The notes under the pieces are model-generated. The model saw only the letters and a list, made by a program, of their open reading frames with translations, made no database searches and was not told where the DNA came from. A stretch of 64,000 nucleotides of DNA, taken from contig JASFXZ010000056.1 of assembly GCA_032209605.1 (NCBI GenBank), positions 1-64,000 on the forward strand, in the 5' to 3' direction. The stretch comes from Mactromeris polynyma (lineage: Eukaryota; Mollusca; Bivalvia; Venerida; Mactridae). A program made the position numbers and the translations under genes. Position 1 is the first letter of the stretch. The number at the start of each line of letters is the position of its first letter. This document shows, one piece after another, positions 22,076-33,047 of this stretch.

Positions 22076-24431
22076 ACCATACTAGTACGCAGCAACTCTG
22101 ATGATAGAACAATTGTTCGCATCCTCACCAAGCCTATACGCGTCAAATGCGGTTGATTCGGAACATAATACAGGGGAAGTAACTACCGCGAAACTAGTCG
22201 GTGTTGTCGCTACAGTTATACATCTTGACATCGGGTTTTTGAGACAAGTCATTAAACAAGCTTCAAGGGGGGTGGGGAGGGGGGATAGACCACAACGCAC
22301 TCCGTGACTCCTTCTATATTCTATATAAAGCCGCCATCTTGGATCGATAGTAAAATGAGGGAATTTTCAGACCTAATCTTGCGTAATGTATCTATTTATA
22401 AATATGACAGTGTTTTCATAAGTAATATTCAAGCAGACGACGCGTTTAGCGTCAAATTATATTGAATTAATAACCGTTGCATCCATCTTCATTCTATTTG
22501 ACGATTGAGTGGTGATTTAAACTACCTACAACCACTGTTAAACCTTTCTGAATTATAATCACTCTTGTTACTTAAGACATATATAGTGACTTGTTCATGA
22601 CTTGATCTTTACATCGGTTTTTTTTATACAAGTCATCGTACTGTTAAACAAGCTTCAAAGCTTATATTAGTCTTTTCAACCACTCATTTTGTTGAATTAA
22701 AATCTTCATTCTTTAATGCATTACTTATTTCAGTGTCTAACCGTGAATCTACATTTTATAATAGGTAGCAGTCACTTGGCAACATTTTTAATAGTACTTT
22801 ACCATTACGTTTATCTCGAGTCATTCACCTGTTAGTAAAGAGGGTGTCTAAATTAAAAATGAAGAAGTACAACAGTTTCATTGATGGGATGATAATGGGA
22901 TTCTTGATATGAATGGTATTCTTGATATATAGAGAACTTGTCGCAAAAATGATAATGAAAATAGTTTCTATTACATACTGAATATAATCTTTCTTTCAGT
23001 TTTCTAAGTCCCTATTGACAAAATGTAACACATAAAAAGAGGATTAATTTTTGTTGATATAAAGCAAGTTTATTTACTGTTAATTTTTAAAGTTAAGATT
23101 TTACAAAAATAGAAATCACAGGACAGCTTTTAAATAAACCTTTTTCCTTGTATTACAGAACAGATACTCACCATCCCATCTTTCTAGAACATTTACTCAT
23201 ATTTTGTATGGCTTAAATTGATATAAAACACAGGTTTTGCAATTACCAGTTAGTACATGTCTCTAGACAAAATAGAAAACATTAACTGTTTAATCATAAG
23301 ATAGATGGATACATGTTAAGAGTTTGTATTTTTACATGGAATAATTCTATTATAAACAGCCGATGGATTATTTATGCATTTGAAATTATTCTGTTACAAA
23401 ATACAGAATATGAATTAATTTTGAAATTATCCTATTTTTACAAAACACAGAAACATTCATAAAATGAATCAGAGTTACGTGTTTAGAGTGAAATATTTTC
23501 ATAGATTTCAAATAACTACCTATAGCTATTTCAAAATAATCTCATGATTGGTGAGAGAATAAGTTAAAGAGGAGTTAACAGAGTGCAACACTTGCTTCAC
23601 GATTCAAAAACAATTGTGTATTTATCTCATATGGCGGTGCATTCTGTTGGTGACTGAAAACTAAAGTCATTTTTAATTAAATATCATTTAAGTATTTTTT
23701 GTAAATGTCATTCTTGATTCCCCCTCTTTTAAGATGTTCAAGTAGTAATTGTAAACCACATGACTCTACACCTTTTAAGCTTGATTGTGTTCGCATTGCA
23801 ATAGTTTAAGGAAGGATGATATACACAATTGTATTTAATAGGGAAACTTTAACCACGCTTCTATTGATAAGACCAGTGACTTTATTAAATGTGTGTTGGT
23901 TTATAAAGTAGGACCATTAAAATCGTCATGACATCATGAAGAAGCTTTAGTTTGTTGAGTATAAACTTACATATACCTATAATCCTAAATAATCCAGGTG
24001 AAAAAATACATTTATTGATAAACTGTGGTCAACAGAAATGATGATCATTATGTAAACATATTGGAGTATTAGATTAACGTTTTAACGTATTTGAAGAGCA
24101 TTTGCAATACAGTAAAACCTTTACCATGACAACAATTGACATACAATTTTATCTAACGATAAGTCAAACGTTAACAATATGTTAACTAAAGAATGTTATA
24201 TGATAATGCGACAAACTTGTTGAAATGGTTTTGAGTCAGCGTTGCTTTAACATTACAACAATACAGTGATACGTCGCTACTTTGTCAGGCATTCCGTTTT
24301 CTAAAAATGTGTTTATAGACTTTTTGAATAGTCATAGAAACATTGTGTACACTTTTGTAACACTTACAGCTCAATTTGTTTAAACGTATTATAAAAAACT
24401 ACGACTTATATATATGTATTCTTAACATTTA

Positions 24432-24530
24432 CTCAGAGGCAGGGATGAGTGCCTCAGAGGCAGGGAGGAGTACCTCAGAGGCAGAGAGGAGTACCTCAGA
24501 GGCAGGGAGGAGTTCCTCAGAGGCAGGTAC
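24432..24530 (+). repeat. 21-bp tandem array, about 5 copies
   Basis: The unit is CTCAGAGGCAGGGAGGAGTAC with a few changes. It is 7 codons long and keeps a plus-strand frame reading SEAGRST-type heptapeptides (24376-24585). It starts exactly at the inner end of the left arm. Confidence 0.9.
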
Positions 24531-24636
24531 GAGAGTGCCAGAAACGTTTAGAACGAGCCATTTTGCGTTGTACATAACTAAGTGATATATTTGAATTGCG
24601 CATTGTGGCGAAGTTGTCATTTTAAAATCGGCAGCA

Positions 24637-24801
24637 ATGGATCAAAACGGAGTCGACAATCGTATATTTCAATGTTCCAAATGTGGTTACTATTTCTTGT
24701 TTTGGAGAAATCTTTTACACCATTTAAGAGTATGGCATTCAAGTGGGTATTATTCTTATATATGCGTGTGCTGTGAAAAAACGTTTCAGGACCAAAAATA
24801 A
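24637..24801 (+). pseudogene. C2H2 zinc-finger remnant
   Basis: From ATG 24637 the frame encodes 54 residues. Finger 1 is C13-x2-C16-x12-H29-x4-H34, complete. Finger 2 starts C43-x2-C46 with the usual F at 50 and then hits TAA. After two in-frame stops the frame still reads SHLKHT, the expected His part, so this was a two-finger or longer protein. It sits alone in the centre of the foldback structure. It may be the DNA-binding part of a lost transposase or a captured host exon. Confidence 0.6.
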
Positions 24802-27484
24802 TTTTAAAGTCATCTGAAACATACGCTAGGAAGAAAACTGTGAGGTTAATGGGGATTGGATTTCGAAGGTAAAGTCCTAAACGATAAATAAGCTGACCGA
24901 TATTTTGTCGAGCTCACTATATTCTTGGGTGTCAAGGAGTGAAGACGTGCATTCAGAAAATGGATATGTTTGATACTAAAGAGAAGAAAGTAAGGAGGAA
25001 GTTAAAAAAGAGCATATCTCGAGCAAATCCTATGCCTCATTCCGAAATGTACATACGGATGGTTCTCCCAGCGGAGCAGATGACAGCTATATAATTTCTA
25101 TCAACGAACTGACTGACTTCATTCATTTGTTCCATCTGGATAGAACAATAAAACAATGTGTCTATTTTATTAAAACTCATGCTTTTATATTAAAGAAATG
25201 TACTTATCTGTAGATGATTTAGAGAAAAAATAAATGTATCTAATAAACAAAGGTGTTGCTTTGTGACTTCTCTTTCTCGATCGTTTTGCCAATAGATGGT
25301 GTTTACCATTTAACTAAGAGTATATAAAAACGTCTAGAAACAAGCAAGAGTCTTACATTCAAGACACCACAATTTAAATATCAAATTTGTTAAGTAAATG
25401 TTAAAAATACATACATATAAGTCGTAGGTTTTTATAATACGTTTAAACAAATTGAGCTGTAAGTGTTACAAAAGTGTACACAATGTTGCTATGACTATTC
25501 AAAAAGTCTATAAACACATTTTTAGAAAACGGAATGCCTGACCACAGTAGCGACGTATCACTGTATTGTTGTAATGTTAAAGCAACGCTGACTCAAAACC
25601 ATTTCAACAAGTTTGTCGCATTATCATATAACATTCTTTAGTTAACATATTGTTAACGTTTGACTTATCGTTAGATAAAATTGTATGTCAATTGTTGTCA
25701 TGGTAAAGGTTTTACTGTATTGCAAATGCTCTTCAAATATGTTAATACGTTAATCTAATACTCCAATATGTTTACATAATGATCATCATTTCTGTTGACC
25801 ACAGTTTATCAATAAATGTATTTTTTCACCTGGATTATTTAGGATTGTAGGTATATGTAAGTTTATACTCAACAAACTAAAGCTTCTTCATGATGTCATG
25901 ACGATTTTAATGGTCCTACTTTATAAACCAACAAACATTTAATAAAGTCACTGGTCTTATCAATAGAAGCGTGGTTAAAGTTTCCCTATTAAATACAATT
26001 GTGTATATCATCCTTCCTTAAACTATTGCAATGCGAACATAATCAAGCTTAAAAGGTGTAGAGTCATGTGGTTTACAATTACTACTTGAACATCTTAAAA
26101 GAGGGGGAATCAAGAATGACATTTACAAAAAATACTTAAATGCTATTTAATTAAAAATGACTTTAGTTTTCAGTCACCAACAGAATGCACCGCCATATGA
26201 GATAAATACACAATTGTTTTTGAATCGTGAAGCAAGTGTTGCACTCTGTTAACTCCTCTTTAACTTATTATCTCACCAATCATGAGATTATTTTGAAATA
26301 GCTATAGGTAGTTATTTGAAATCTATGAAAATATTTCACTCTAAACACGTAACTCTGATTCATTTTTTGAATGTTTCTGTGTTTTGTAAAAATAGGATAA
26401 TTTCAAAATTAATTCATATTCTGTATTTTGTAACAGAATAATTTCAAATGCATAAATAATCCATCGGCTGTTTATAATAGAATTATTCCATGTAAAAATA
26501 CAAACTCTTAACATGTATCCATCTATCTTATGATTAAACATTTAATGTTTTTATATTTTGTCTAGAGACATGTACTAACTTGTAATTGCAAAACCTGTGT
26601 TTTATATCAATTTAAGCCATACAAAATATGAGTAGATGTTCTAGAAAGATGGGATGGTGAGTATCTGTTCTGTAATACAAGGAAAAAGTTTATTTAAAAG
26701 GTGTCCTGTGATTTCTATTTTTGTAAAATCTTAACTATAAAAATTAACAGTAAATAACCTTGTTTTATATCTACAAAAAATAATCCTCTTTTTATGTGTT
26801 ACATTTTGTCAATAGGGACTTAGAAAACTGAAAGAAAGATTATATTCAGTATGTAATAGAAACTATTTTCATTATCATTTTTGCGACAAGTTCTATATAT
26901 ATCAAAAATCCCATTCATATCAAGAATCCCATTATCATCCCATCAATGAAACTGTTGTACTACTATCATTTTTAATTTAGACACCCTCTTTACTAACAGG
27001 TGAATGACTCGAGATAAACGTAATGGTAAAGTACTATTAAAAATGTTGCCAAGTGACTGCTACCTATTATAAAATGTAGATTCACGGTTAGACACTGAAA
27101 TAAGTAATACATTAAAGAATGAAGATTTTAATTCAACAAAATGAGTGGTTGAAAAGACTAATATAAGCTGTGAAGCTTGTTTAACAGTACGATGACTTGT
27201 ATAAAAAGAACCGATGTAAAGATCAAGTCATGAACAAGTCACTATATATCACCACTCAATCGTCAAATAGAATGAAGATGGATGCAACGGTTATTAATTC
27301 AATATAATTTGACGCTAAACGCGTCGTCTGCTTGAATATTACTTATGAAAACACTGTCATATTTATAAATAGATACATTACGCAAGAATGGGTCTGAAAA
27401 TTCCCTCATTTTACTATCGATCCAAGATGGCGGCTTTATATAGAATATAGAAGGAGTCACGGAGTGCGTTGTGGTCTATCACAA

Positions 27485-27635
27485 TCTCCCTTAAGCCAAA
27501 CACTGTGGCTTTATGCGTTCATGAATTTGATACTGTGGCTTTGGGCGTTGATGAATTTGACAGAATACTATTTTGCCAACATATTTCTCTATTAGTCACA
27601 TTTTCCCATTTCTCTGTGTGATCATAGTATACACA
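27485..27635 (+). repeat. Short interspersed repeat (pair with 31075-31210)
   Basis: Shares ATACTGTGGCTTT.GGC.TTGATGAAT, ATACTATTTTGCC and TCCCATTTCTCTG blocks with 31075-31210 in the same orientation. It starts right after the foldback. Confidence 0.7.
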
Positions 27636-27637
27636 TA

Positions 27638-27860
27638 CAGTAAAACTTCGCAACCTCGAACAGTTTTGGCTCGAACACAGTAGATACATCGAACAGGTTC
27701 TTAGGTCCCGGAGAAACCCCTTTTTATTTCATATTATCGAACAGTAGATCACTCGAACGGAGATAGGTCGAACACTCGAACAGGGTTTGCGGTCCCTAGA
27801 TACCATTTCAGTCATTGTTCACCATAGATAGGTCGAACAATACAATAATTCACACCTGTC
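27638..27860 (+). mobile_element. Solo pogo/Tigger-like terminal region
   Basis: TA followed by CAGTAAAACTTCGCAACCTC at 27638, then repeated TCGAAC words (at least eight by 27840). This is the usual look of a pogo/Tigger-type terminus. No matching inverted end is found in the window, so it is truncated or a solo end. Confidence 0.5.
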
Positions 27861-27864
27861 ATGG

Positions 27865-28440
27865 ACAGAGCGATATTCTATCGTTTGTTGACAGGTAGGA
27901 TTGGGGATACATGCTATTCGCACGTAATGATTATTACTTGATGGTTGTAATATATACAATACAGTGTACATGTACTTATGTGGCAAACAAATCACTTAAT
28001 GGATCTATTAAATATTTAATGAAGTCCAAATAGGAATTATTCATGTTTACGGACGATCATGTGATAGTAATGGTGGCTAGTACAACATTTGAAATTCTCT
28101 AGATAAAAATATTGGATATTGCCGTTTTACTATTGAAGCTTTTTATTCGAATGAAGACGTTTTTTATCCATAAATGATACATGTATGAAAATACGAAGTG
28201 ATAAGTGGATTTAATGATCGTGAACTGTGTGGTAAACTGTTCAGTTGAAATCACAAAATAAACAATTGATAACTAAGGATCGATACGTTTTCTAGCTCTA
28301 CTCTACTGAGAAGTATAAGTATACCATGATACGTAGAGAGTGACGTCATGCAATGTTTACATGGTTTGACCACCTTTATTGGTCACAATAGGTAAATCAA
28401 ATAACAAGCAAAACTATTTATTGTGATATAGATTTCGTTA
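27865..28440. other. Non-coding stretch
   Basis: I see no gene. AT-rich with no clear repeat. Confidence 0.4.
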
Positions 28441-28446
28441 AACTAA

Positions 28447-28545
28447 CAACCGTGATAGCTCAGATGGTTGCGAGTCCTTACAATGCTAATTAAGCTTTTT
28501 AGCTTGGGTCCGAGTTCAAGACCATCGGGATGTAGTTTTTTTTTC
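28447..28545 (+). repeat. tRNA-derived SINE head
   Basis: TAGCTCAGATGGTTGCG is a good RNA polymerase III A box and GAGTTCAAGAC a B box, about 40 bases apart. The D-arm pairs, but the anticodon arm is enlarged, so it is not a functional tRNA. A T run follows. Confidence 0.6.
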
Positions 28546-28964
28546 ATTACAATATTATATATTTCGTTGGTCATCTACAGTTGTACTTACACGACTTATA
28601 CTAAATAATGTTCGCTCGACTAAACATTGTATAGCCCGAGTGTGCATTTATAAGCTATTCACTAATAACGATATGGTTTCATGATTTTTAAAGTGCACAA
28701 TATCATGGTGCAGTAGATTTACATGTACATTTATCGCTACACACTCACATTATATGGAACAAAGTTGATATGGCTACTTCGAAAAAACGTCAGAGGTTCA
28801 AATGAACATTTTAGCGACGACGCTATAGCCAAAACACGTTTGGTTTAAACGACAAAGCAATTAGACGATAACAAAAAAATAAATAAACAGACAGACACGA
28901 CAAACAACAAGTAATTGATGAGCACTGAGTAAGCGAAAAAAAAATCATATTGTCCATTAAAATG

Positions 28965-29055
28965 GGAGGCAGGAATGTGTCTCGAACTCACACTCTATCT
29001 ATTGGTCGAAGTTACTAGTCAGAAGCGCTACCAACTGAGCTATCAATACTGTCTA
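28965..29055 (-). repeat. tRNA-derived SINE head (or tRNA-like sequence), inverted
   Basis: On the minus strand TAGCTCAGTTGGTAGCGC (A box) is followed by GTGAGTTCGAGAC (B box). It is closer to a tRNA than the copy at 28447, but the acceptor arms do not pair well. It lies about 430 bases from that copy in opposite orientation. Confidence 0.55.
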
Positions 29056-29334
29056 CTTGGAGCGATATTTCATTTACATTTAATACTAATCCTGAACATA
29101 ATAGTCATGATAATGACCGTAAGCTTTACATGTATTGGAAAGTGGGTATGGTCGTGTTTACTAACTTAGTTATATGTCTAGCTTTATTTCAAATGCCGTA
29201 CATACCAAATTACAGTACGGTGAAAGGAATATTGTATCCAAATAAAGTTTGCCAGCGAAAAATAAAGGAAAGGGATAGACAAATAGTCAAACCCAAAAAC
29301 CAATGAATATGAAGAAAATAAACAATGAACAAAC

Positions 29335-30560
29335 ATGTGTAGGCAAAATAGTGCACAGAATACCAGGCAAAATACAATTCAGAATACTACTGCGTCAATG
29401 CCAATAGATGTTCTTGGACAATCACGTGAAATATTATATGGACCTAGTGTTTGTTTGCAACATCTAAATAATTCACAGCAAGCACAGCGGACTGAGCATA
29501 ACACAAATATTTCAATCCAGAGTCAAGAAATGGGACAAACGTTTTCACCTATACTAACCGAAATGCAGTATTATGGACAATCACACCACGCCCCTAGGAA
29601 CAACCACTATGCATACACAGGTGTTGTACAAACAGGCACTAATGCAGGGGCGGATAGCGGAGTATCACCTTGGGCTTTGAATCTGTGTCAGCAAGTTAAC
29701 TGTATCCAGACAATGCTGGATAATCACTGTAAAACATGGCAAAATGTGGAAAAAAATGTGAAGGCTCAAAATGAAAGTTGATTAAAATGGAGCGTGCTCT
29801 TTTTACCTACCAAGTATAAAACAAGAAATAAAAACAACAAGCTCAAAGCTCAGCGATATTGAAAACAATATGAAACATTTACAAACAAAAGTCACAGATT
29901 ATGACGGAACTATTCAACAATATAGTGACATGTACGATGACATATCATCGAACAATAGAGATACTGATCAGAGAATAAGACAGATAGAAACACGTCTAAC
30001 AGAACTGGAGTTGAAATGCGAAAACACAGAGAAACACATAATGCAAACAGAAGAAAGTGTAACAGACATAAAATGGCGCAGTATGATAGATAGCATGCCC
30101 TTTTTTGGGGCATCCGGAGGTTAAAAAACTGAGGTCGAAAACTGTGAAGAGAAAATTCAAGATTTTATGAAAAGCGATATGGGTATTGAAAAAAGCATGC
30201 CAATGGATCGTGCCCATCGTTTCGGGCGATAGAACAGTAACTTGCGTCCCCGGCCCATCTGTGTAAAATTTACATTCTATAAAGACAAAGAAATTGTAAG
30301 AATGAAAGGTGTTATCTGAACTTGAAATTAAACGGAAGTCACTGTATGGCTTCGCAAAACAAGCGCGGGATAATGAAAACAATAAAGTAAAATTAGTGCG
30401 GGACAAACTGTATAACAATGGAACATTATATAACGCACATAATGTTAGTGAAAACGGCGCTAGACCGAAAGTGTACAGATATACGAATTACAAGAAAGCA
30501 TACAGACAGAGAGGACAAAACGAAACACCTAGTGACATACATATACGACGGGTGTTTTAA
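29335..30560 (+). pseudogene. LINE ORF1 protein relic
   Basis: Plus-strand frames give a Gln/Asn-rich N-terminus (29335-29781), a coiled-coil with EKHIMQTEESVTDIKW (29870-30124), an RRM-like part (VENCEEKIQDFMKSD, MDRAHRFGR, RPICVKFTFYKDKEIV) and a C-terminal domain (LSELEIKRKSLYGFAKQA to 30560). Stops after NES, after the coiled-coil and at FGR, plus a frameshift near 30310, disable it. It differs from the ORF1 relic at 16.5-17.4 kb. The following sequence is a repeat, not an ORF2. Confidence 0.75.
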
Positions 30561-31080
30561 ATACTTCATTTGAACGTCTTATTTGTGAGTATATTTTTAA
30601 ACATCATACATACTGACATAAAAGAGAGACATTATTTAATAGCTACAGGGAACGTCACATACATAAGACTGTGCCTCTCCGCATAGACCTTCCGGGAACA
30701 CAACAATCCATAAAACATCAGGCACTTGAGGAGGATAAAGGCAACTATACGGGAATAATGCACACACATAATAAAAGAACTTTCAGACAGAGAATTTTGA
30801 AAAACAAAAATATTCCTCAACACGAATTTAAGTCTACTCACCTTCCAGTCACTGAGAGATGGATGACAACTCAACCACATTGTCTACTTACCGCTTCCAT
30901 ATATATACATTAAAGGAAGTAATGCTCGCATATCCTTCTCACGATCTCCCCGAGGCAAAACATGTGGCTTGCGTGGGGAGACACTGTCTTGTGTATCACA
31001 ATAACACAATAAACATGTTGAGTTGAGTTGAGTGTATGTGACGTTCCCTGTAGTTACGTATTATTTCTCTTTTATGATGA
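30550..31080. repeat. Interspersed repeat family, copy with inverted ends
   Basis: Similar to 21425-21880 up to about 30830. At 31030-31080 the module ATAAAAGAGA...CTACAGGGAACGTCACAT recurs in reverse orientation, so this copy is bounded by inverted repeats about 45 bases long. That suggests the family moves as a TIR element. Confidence 0.65.
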
Positions 31081-31210
31081 ATTTTATACTGTGGCTTTTG
31101 GCATTGATGAATCTAATAATATACTATTTTGCCCACATTTATCTCTATAAGTCACATTATCCCATTTCTCTGCGTGATCATATTATACATGTATCCTATT
31201 TTCCTTTACA
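31075..31210 (+). repeat. Short interspersed repeat (second copy of 27485-27635)
   Basis: About 80% similar to 27485-27635 over about 130 bases. Confidence 0.7.
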
Positions 31211-32160
31211 CGACGCATATTCTTAAATCTTTATTATATATATGTCCATATCTCAACCAGACACACATCCCCCTATCTCCATCGCACGTCTTGATCACAT
31301 TCTCTGGAAGACCCATGCTGCCACATTTTTCTGTTTGTCACATATTCCTATATCCCTACAGACACATGTTCCCAAATCTGTACAGACACAATGTCATATT
31401 CCCAAATTTGTATCTACCACACATATAATCCCTATCTCTACCATAGCAATATTCGTTTTTATGTATTTATTTATTCTTTTAAGTTTATTCAGTACTCTCA
31501 CATTAATGTTGACAATTGCAGATATTGTGCCCATTGAATAAAGCAGTATAACATGGACGTTTATAACATTATATAGTTCATTCCACTGGTACATGTATGT
31601 GTATTGTTCTATACTTAAATGTCTTTTTTATGACGAACAAGAAATTAAATGTGGGGACAATCCGAATCCTTGTGAGCTAGAATATGTAGATAATAACCTA
31701 AACAGTCATATGTTTTATTTTACTTTCTGCGTTTGGCATTATCATGTATTACAGTATCAGGTTATATAATAAATTTGTTTCATTTTGTATCAAATACTTC
31801 TAGCTTTTCTTTATGAGCTGCTATCATTCTTTGGATACAAATACGTCGAAATAGATAAGGTTTAAAAAGTTCAATTTCTTGTACTTTTTTGTTATAATAG
31901 AATAATATTAGTAGAAATTTTATCATATTTCTTTTTATTGTCATTGTTTTACTAAACCTAGTGATAGTATTCTGTAGCTACATGTAAGTATATGTATTTG
32001 GATATTTTTGGTTTTGAAAAATTATTGTAAATTAAACCAGAATTTTACATTGTGCTTTTGGTACATGTATCATTGAACAAAAATCACTATTAAACTTGTA
32101 AGTTTACATTTATACAGATAATCAGTATTTTAACTTATTTTCATCACTTATTTATATTGA
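31211..32160. other. Non-coding stretch
   Basis: AT-rich with C-rich ATCCC words near 31260-31440. Overlapping open frames there are not supported by codon pattern or motif. Confidence 0.4.
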
Positions 32161-32164
32161 AATT

Positions 32165-32610
32165 TTCTTAGTTTGGTATCTTTAGTGCAGTCGATTGGTA
32201 TTGATAATTCATATCTCCATGTGATATGTTCCCCTAGGAATTCTGTGTCCCATTTCTCAAGAGGTTTTTTGTTGGTGGTTTTTAATTTTGATTTGTATGT
32301 CATATAACAATTTGTTCGTTTAATGGCTTGTTTTACTTGATCTTCAAGATATTCAGTCCCATGAACTGAGGTAATTTTCGCTTCCGTTAATTGTTTCCCC
32401 CATTTTTATCGATTGCTTTAATTAAGGATAAATATTTAAGACAAACACCATTTTCAATGGTACATTCATTGTGCATTTGTTCAACAGTTAAGAAATCTTT
32501 AGTTTGGTACTAGTCAAAAACATGTTCGATGTATAACACATCTCTTTTCTACCAATGTTTATATAGAAACACATTTTCTTTTGTCTGTTTTTTGTTTCAA
32601 TTAGTCCATA
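32165..32610 (-). pseudogene. L1/Tx1-like LINE ORF2 C-terminal fragment
   Basis: The minus strand reads FLYKHW, VLYIEHV, FLTVEQMHNECTIENG, LKYLSLIKAI, KPLEKWDTEFLGEHITW and CTKDTKLRKF, in the order of the C-terminal part of the LINE at 54.0-58.3 kb (WIEK, IIYIEHICD, FLTFEQMHQKYGI, LKYLTLKAAI, TEKWNKELAENEINW, CTVDTKLREF). In-frame stops and shifts make it a relic of a related element. Confidence 0.75.
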
Positions 32611-32903
32611 TAAATTATTGAGTTAAGTTGCTTATTGAATATTTATATTTATATTTTTATTCTACACTGTGTTAAGAACGATTTGTTGTTACAACAGTTT
32701 TAAATGGAAACAGTTGTCTGTCACCGTAGATATGAGTAGATAACTATTTGTTATCAAGGGCCCCTTGTTACGCATTGATAAAACTGCGAAAAATACACCG
32801 TTAGTGACATTTAATTATTACGATCTATGCCCGTACTTCGTAATTAAAAAACAACACTTAATATTCGTTCTTCGGAGATTTAAGTTGAATTAACGATTGT
32901 ACA
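32611..32903. other. Non-coding stretch
   Basis: No gene seen. Contains scattered CG words near 32840. Confidence 0.35.
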
Positions 32904-33047
32904 ATGCAAACTAGCCTGCGTATGTGGATGAACGGTGGACAAAAACGTCCCGCCATCACGGAAAATGCGGATGTTGAGAGTTTACCAGGAACTCCATTAA
33001 AACGTCAAATAACTGAAAGTGGGACTGAAAGTCCTCAAAGTGTTTAA
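32904..33047 (+). CDS. Possible short coding exon, function unknown
   Basis: ATG at 32904 opens 47 codons (start MQTSLRMWMNGGQKRP; later LPGTPLKRQITESGTES) with a less AT-rich, codon-like composition than its surroundings. It stops at TAA beside an A9 run. One frame over, coding-like sequence continues (NRRKFNPSDLLILTG). It could be a first exon, or the start of a dead gene with an indel in the A run. I do not recognise it. Confidence 0.25.
   Translation: MQTSLRMWMNGGQKRPAITENADVESLPGTPLKRQITESGTESPQSV

Larger units (their letters stand above)
24110..25717. mobile_element. Inner TA-flanked element at the palindrome centre
   Basis: CAGTAAAACCTTTACCATGA starts at 24110 and its reverse complement ends at 25717. 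Each is flanked by TA (24108-24109 and 25718-25719). CAGTAAAACC ends with TA duplications are typical of Tc1/mariner-superfamily pogo/Tigger elements. TIRs are about 325 bases. Outside the TA the flanks read GCATTTGCAA / TTGCAAATGC, the two halves of a perfect palindrome centred on TA. The unique centre (24435-25390) holds a 21-bp array and a zinc-finger remnant and no transposase. Confidence 0.6.
22285..27480. mobile_element. 5.2-kb foldback (long inverted-repeat) structure
   Basis: The left arm 22285-24434 matches the reverse complement of 25391-27480 along its whole length. Outer ends read ATAGACCACAACGCACTCCG inward on both sides. The main difference is about 66 bases near 22515-22580 that only the left arm has. 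I see no clear target-site duplication outside the ends. Frames such as 26341-26541 are not coding. The arms probably contain two layers (see the inner element 24110-25717). Foldback or other hairpin-type transposons, or an inverted duplication from DNA repair, would all give this layout. Confidence 0.9.

Noticed and set aside
21533..22156. A 207-residue frame across the 17-bp array
   Set aside because: Openness comes from the repeat unit; the flank belongs to an interspersed repeat.
26341..26541. A 66-residue open frame in the right foldback arm (also present in the left arm)
   Set aside because: No motif, strong AT bias, and it exists only because the arms are copies.
28965..29055. Functional nuclear tRNA gene
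   Set aside because: A and B boxes are good, but the acceptor and anticodon arms do not pair as a tRNA needs.
31129..31541. Overlapping frames of 99 residues with many Ser/Pro/His
   Set aside because: Two different frames overlap with equal length and no known motif; low-complexity DNA explains both.
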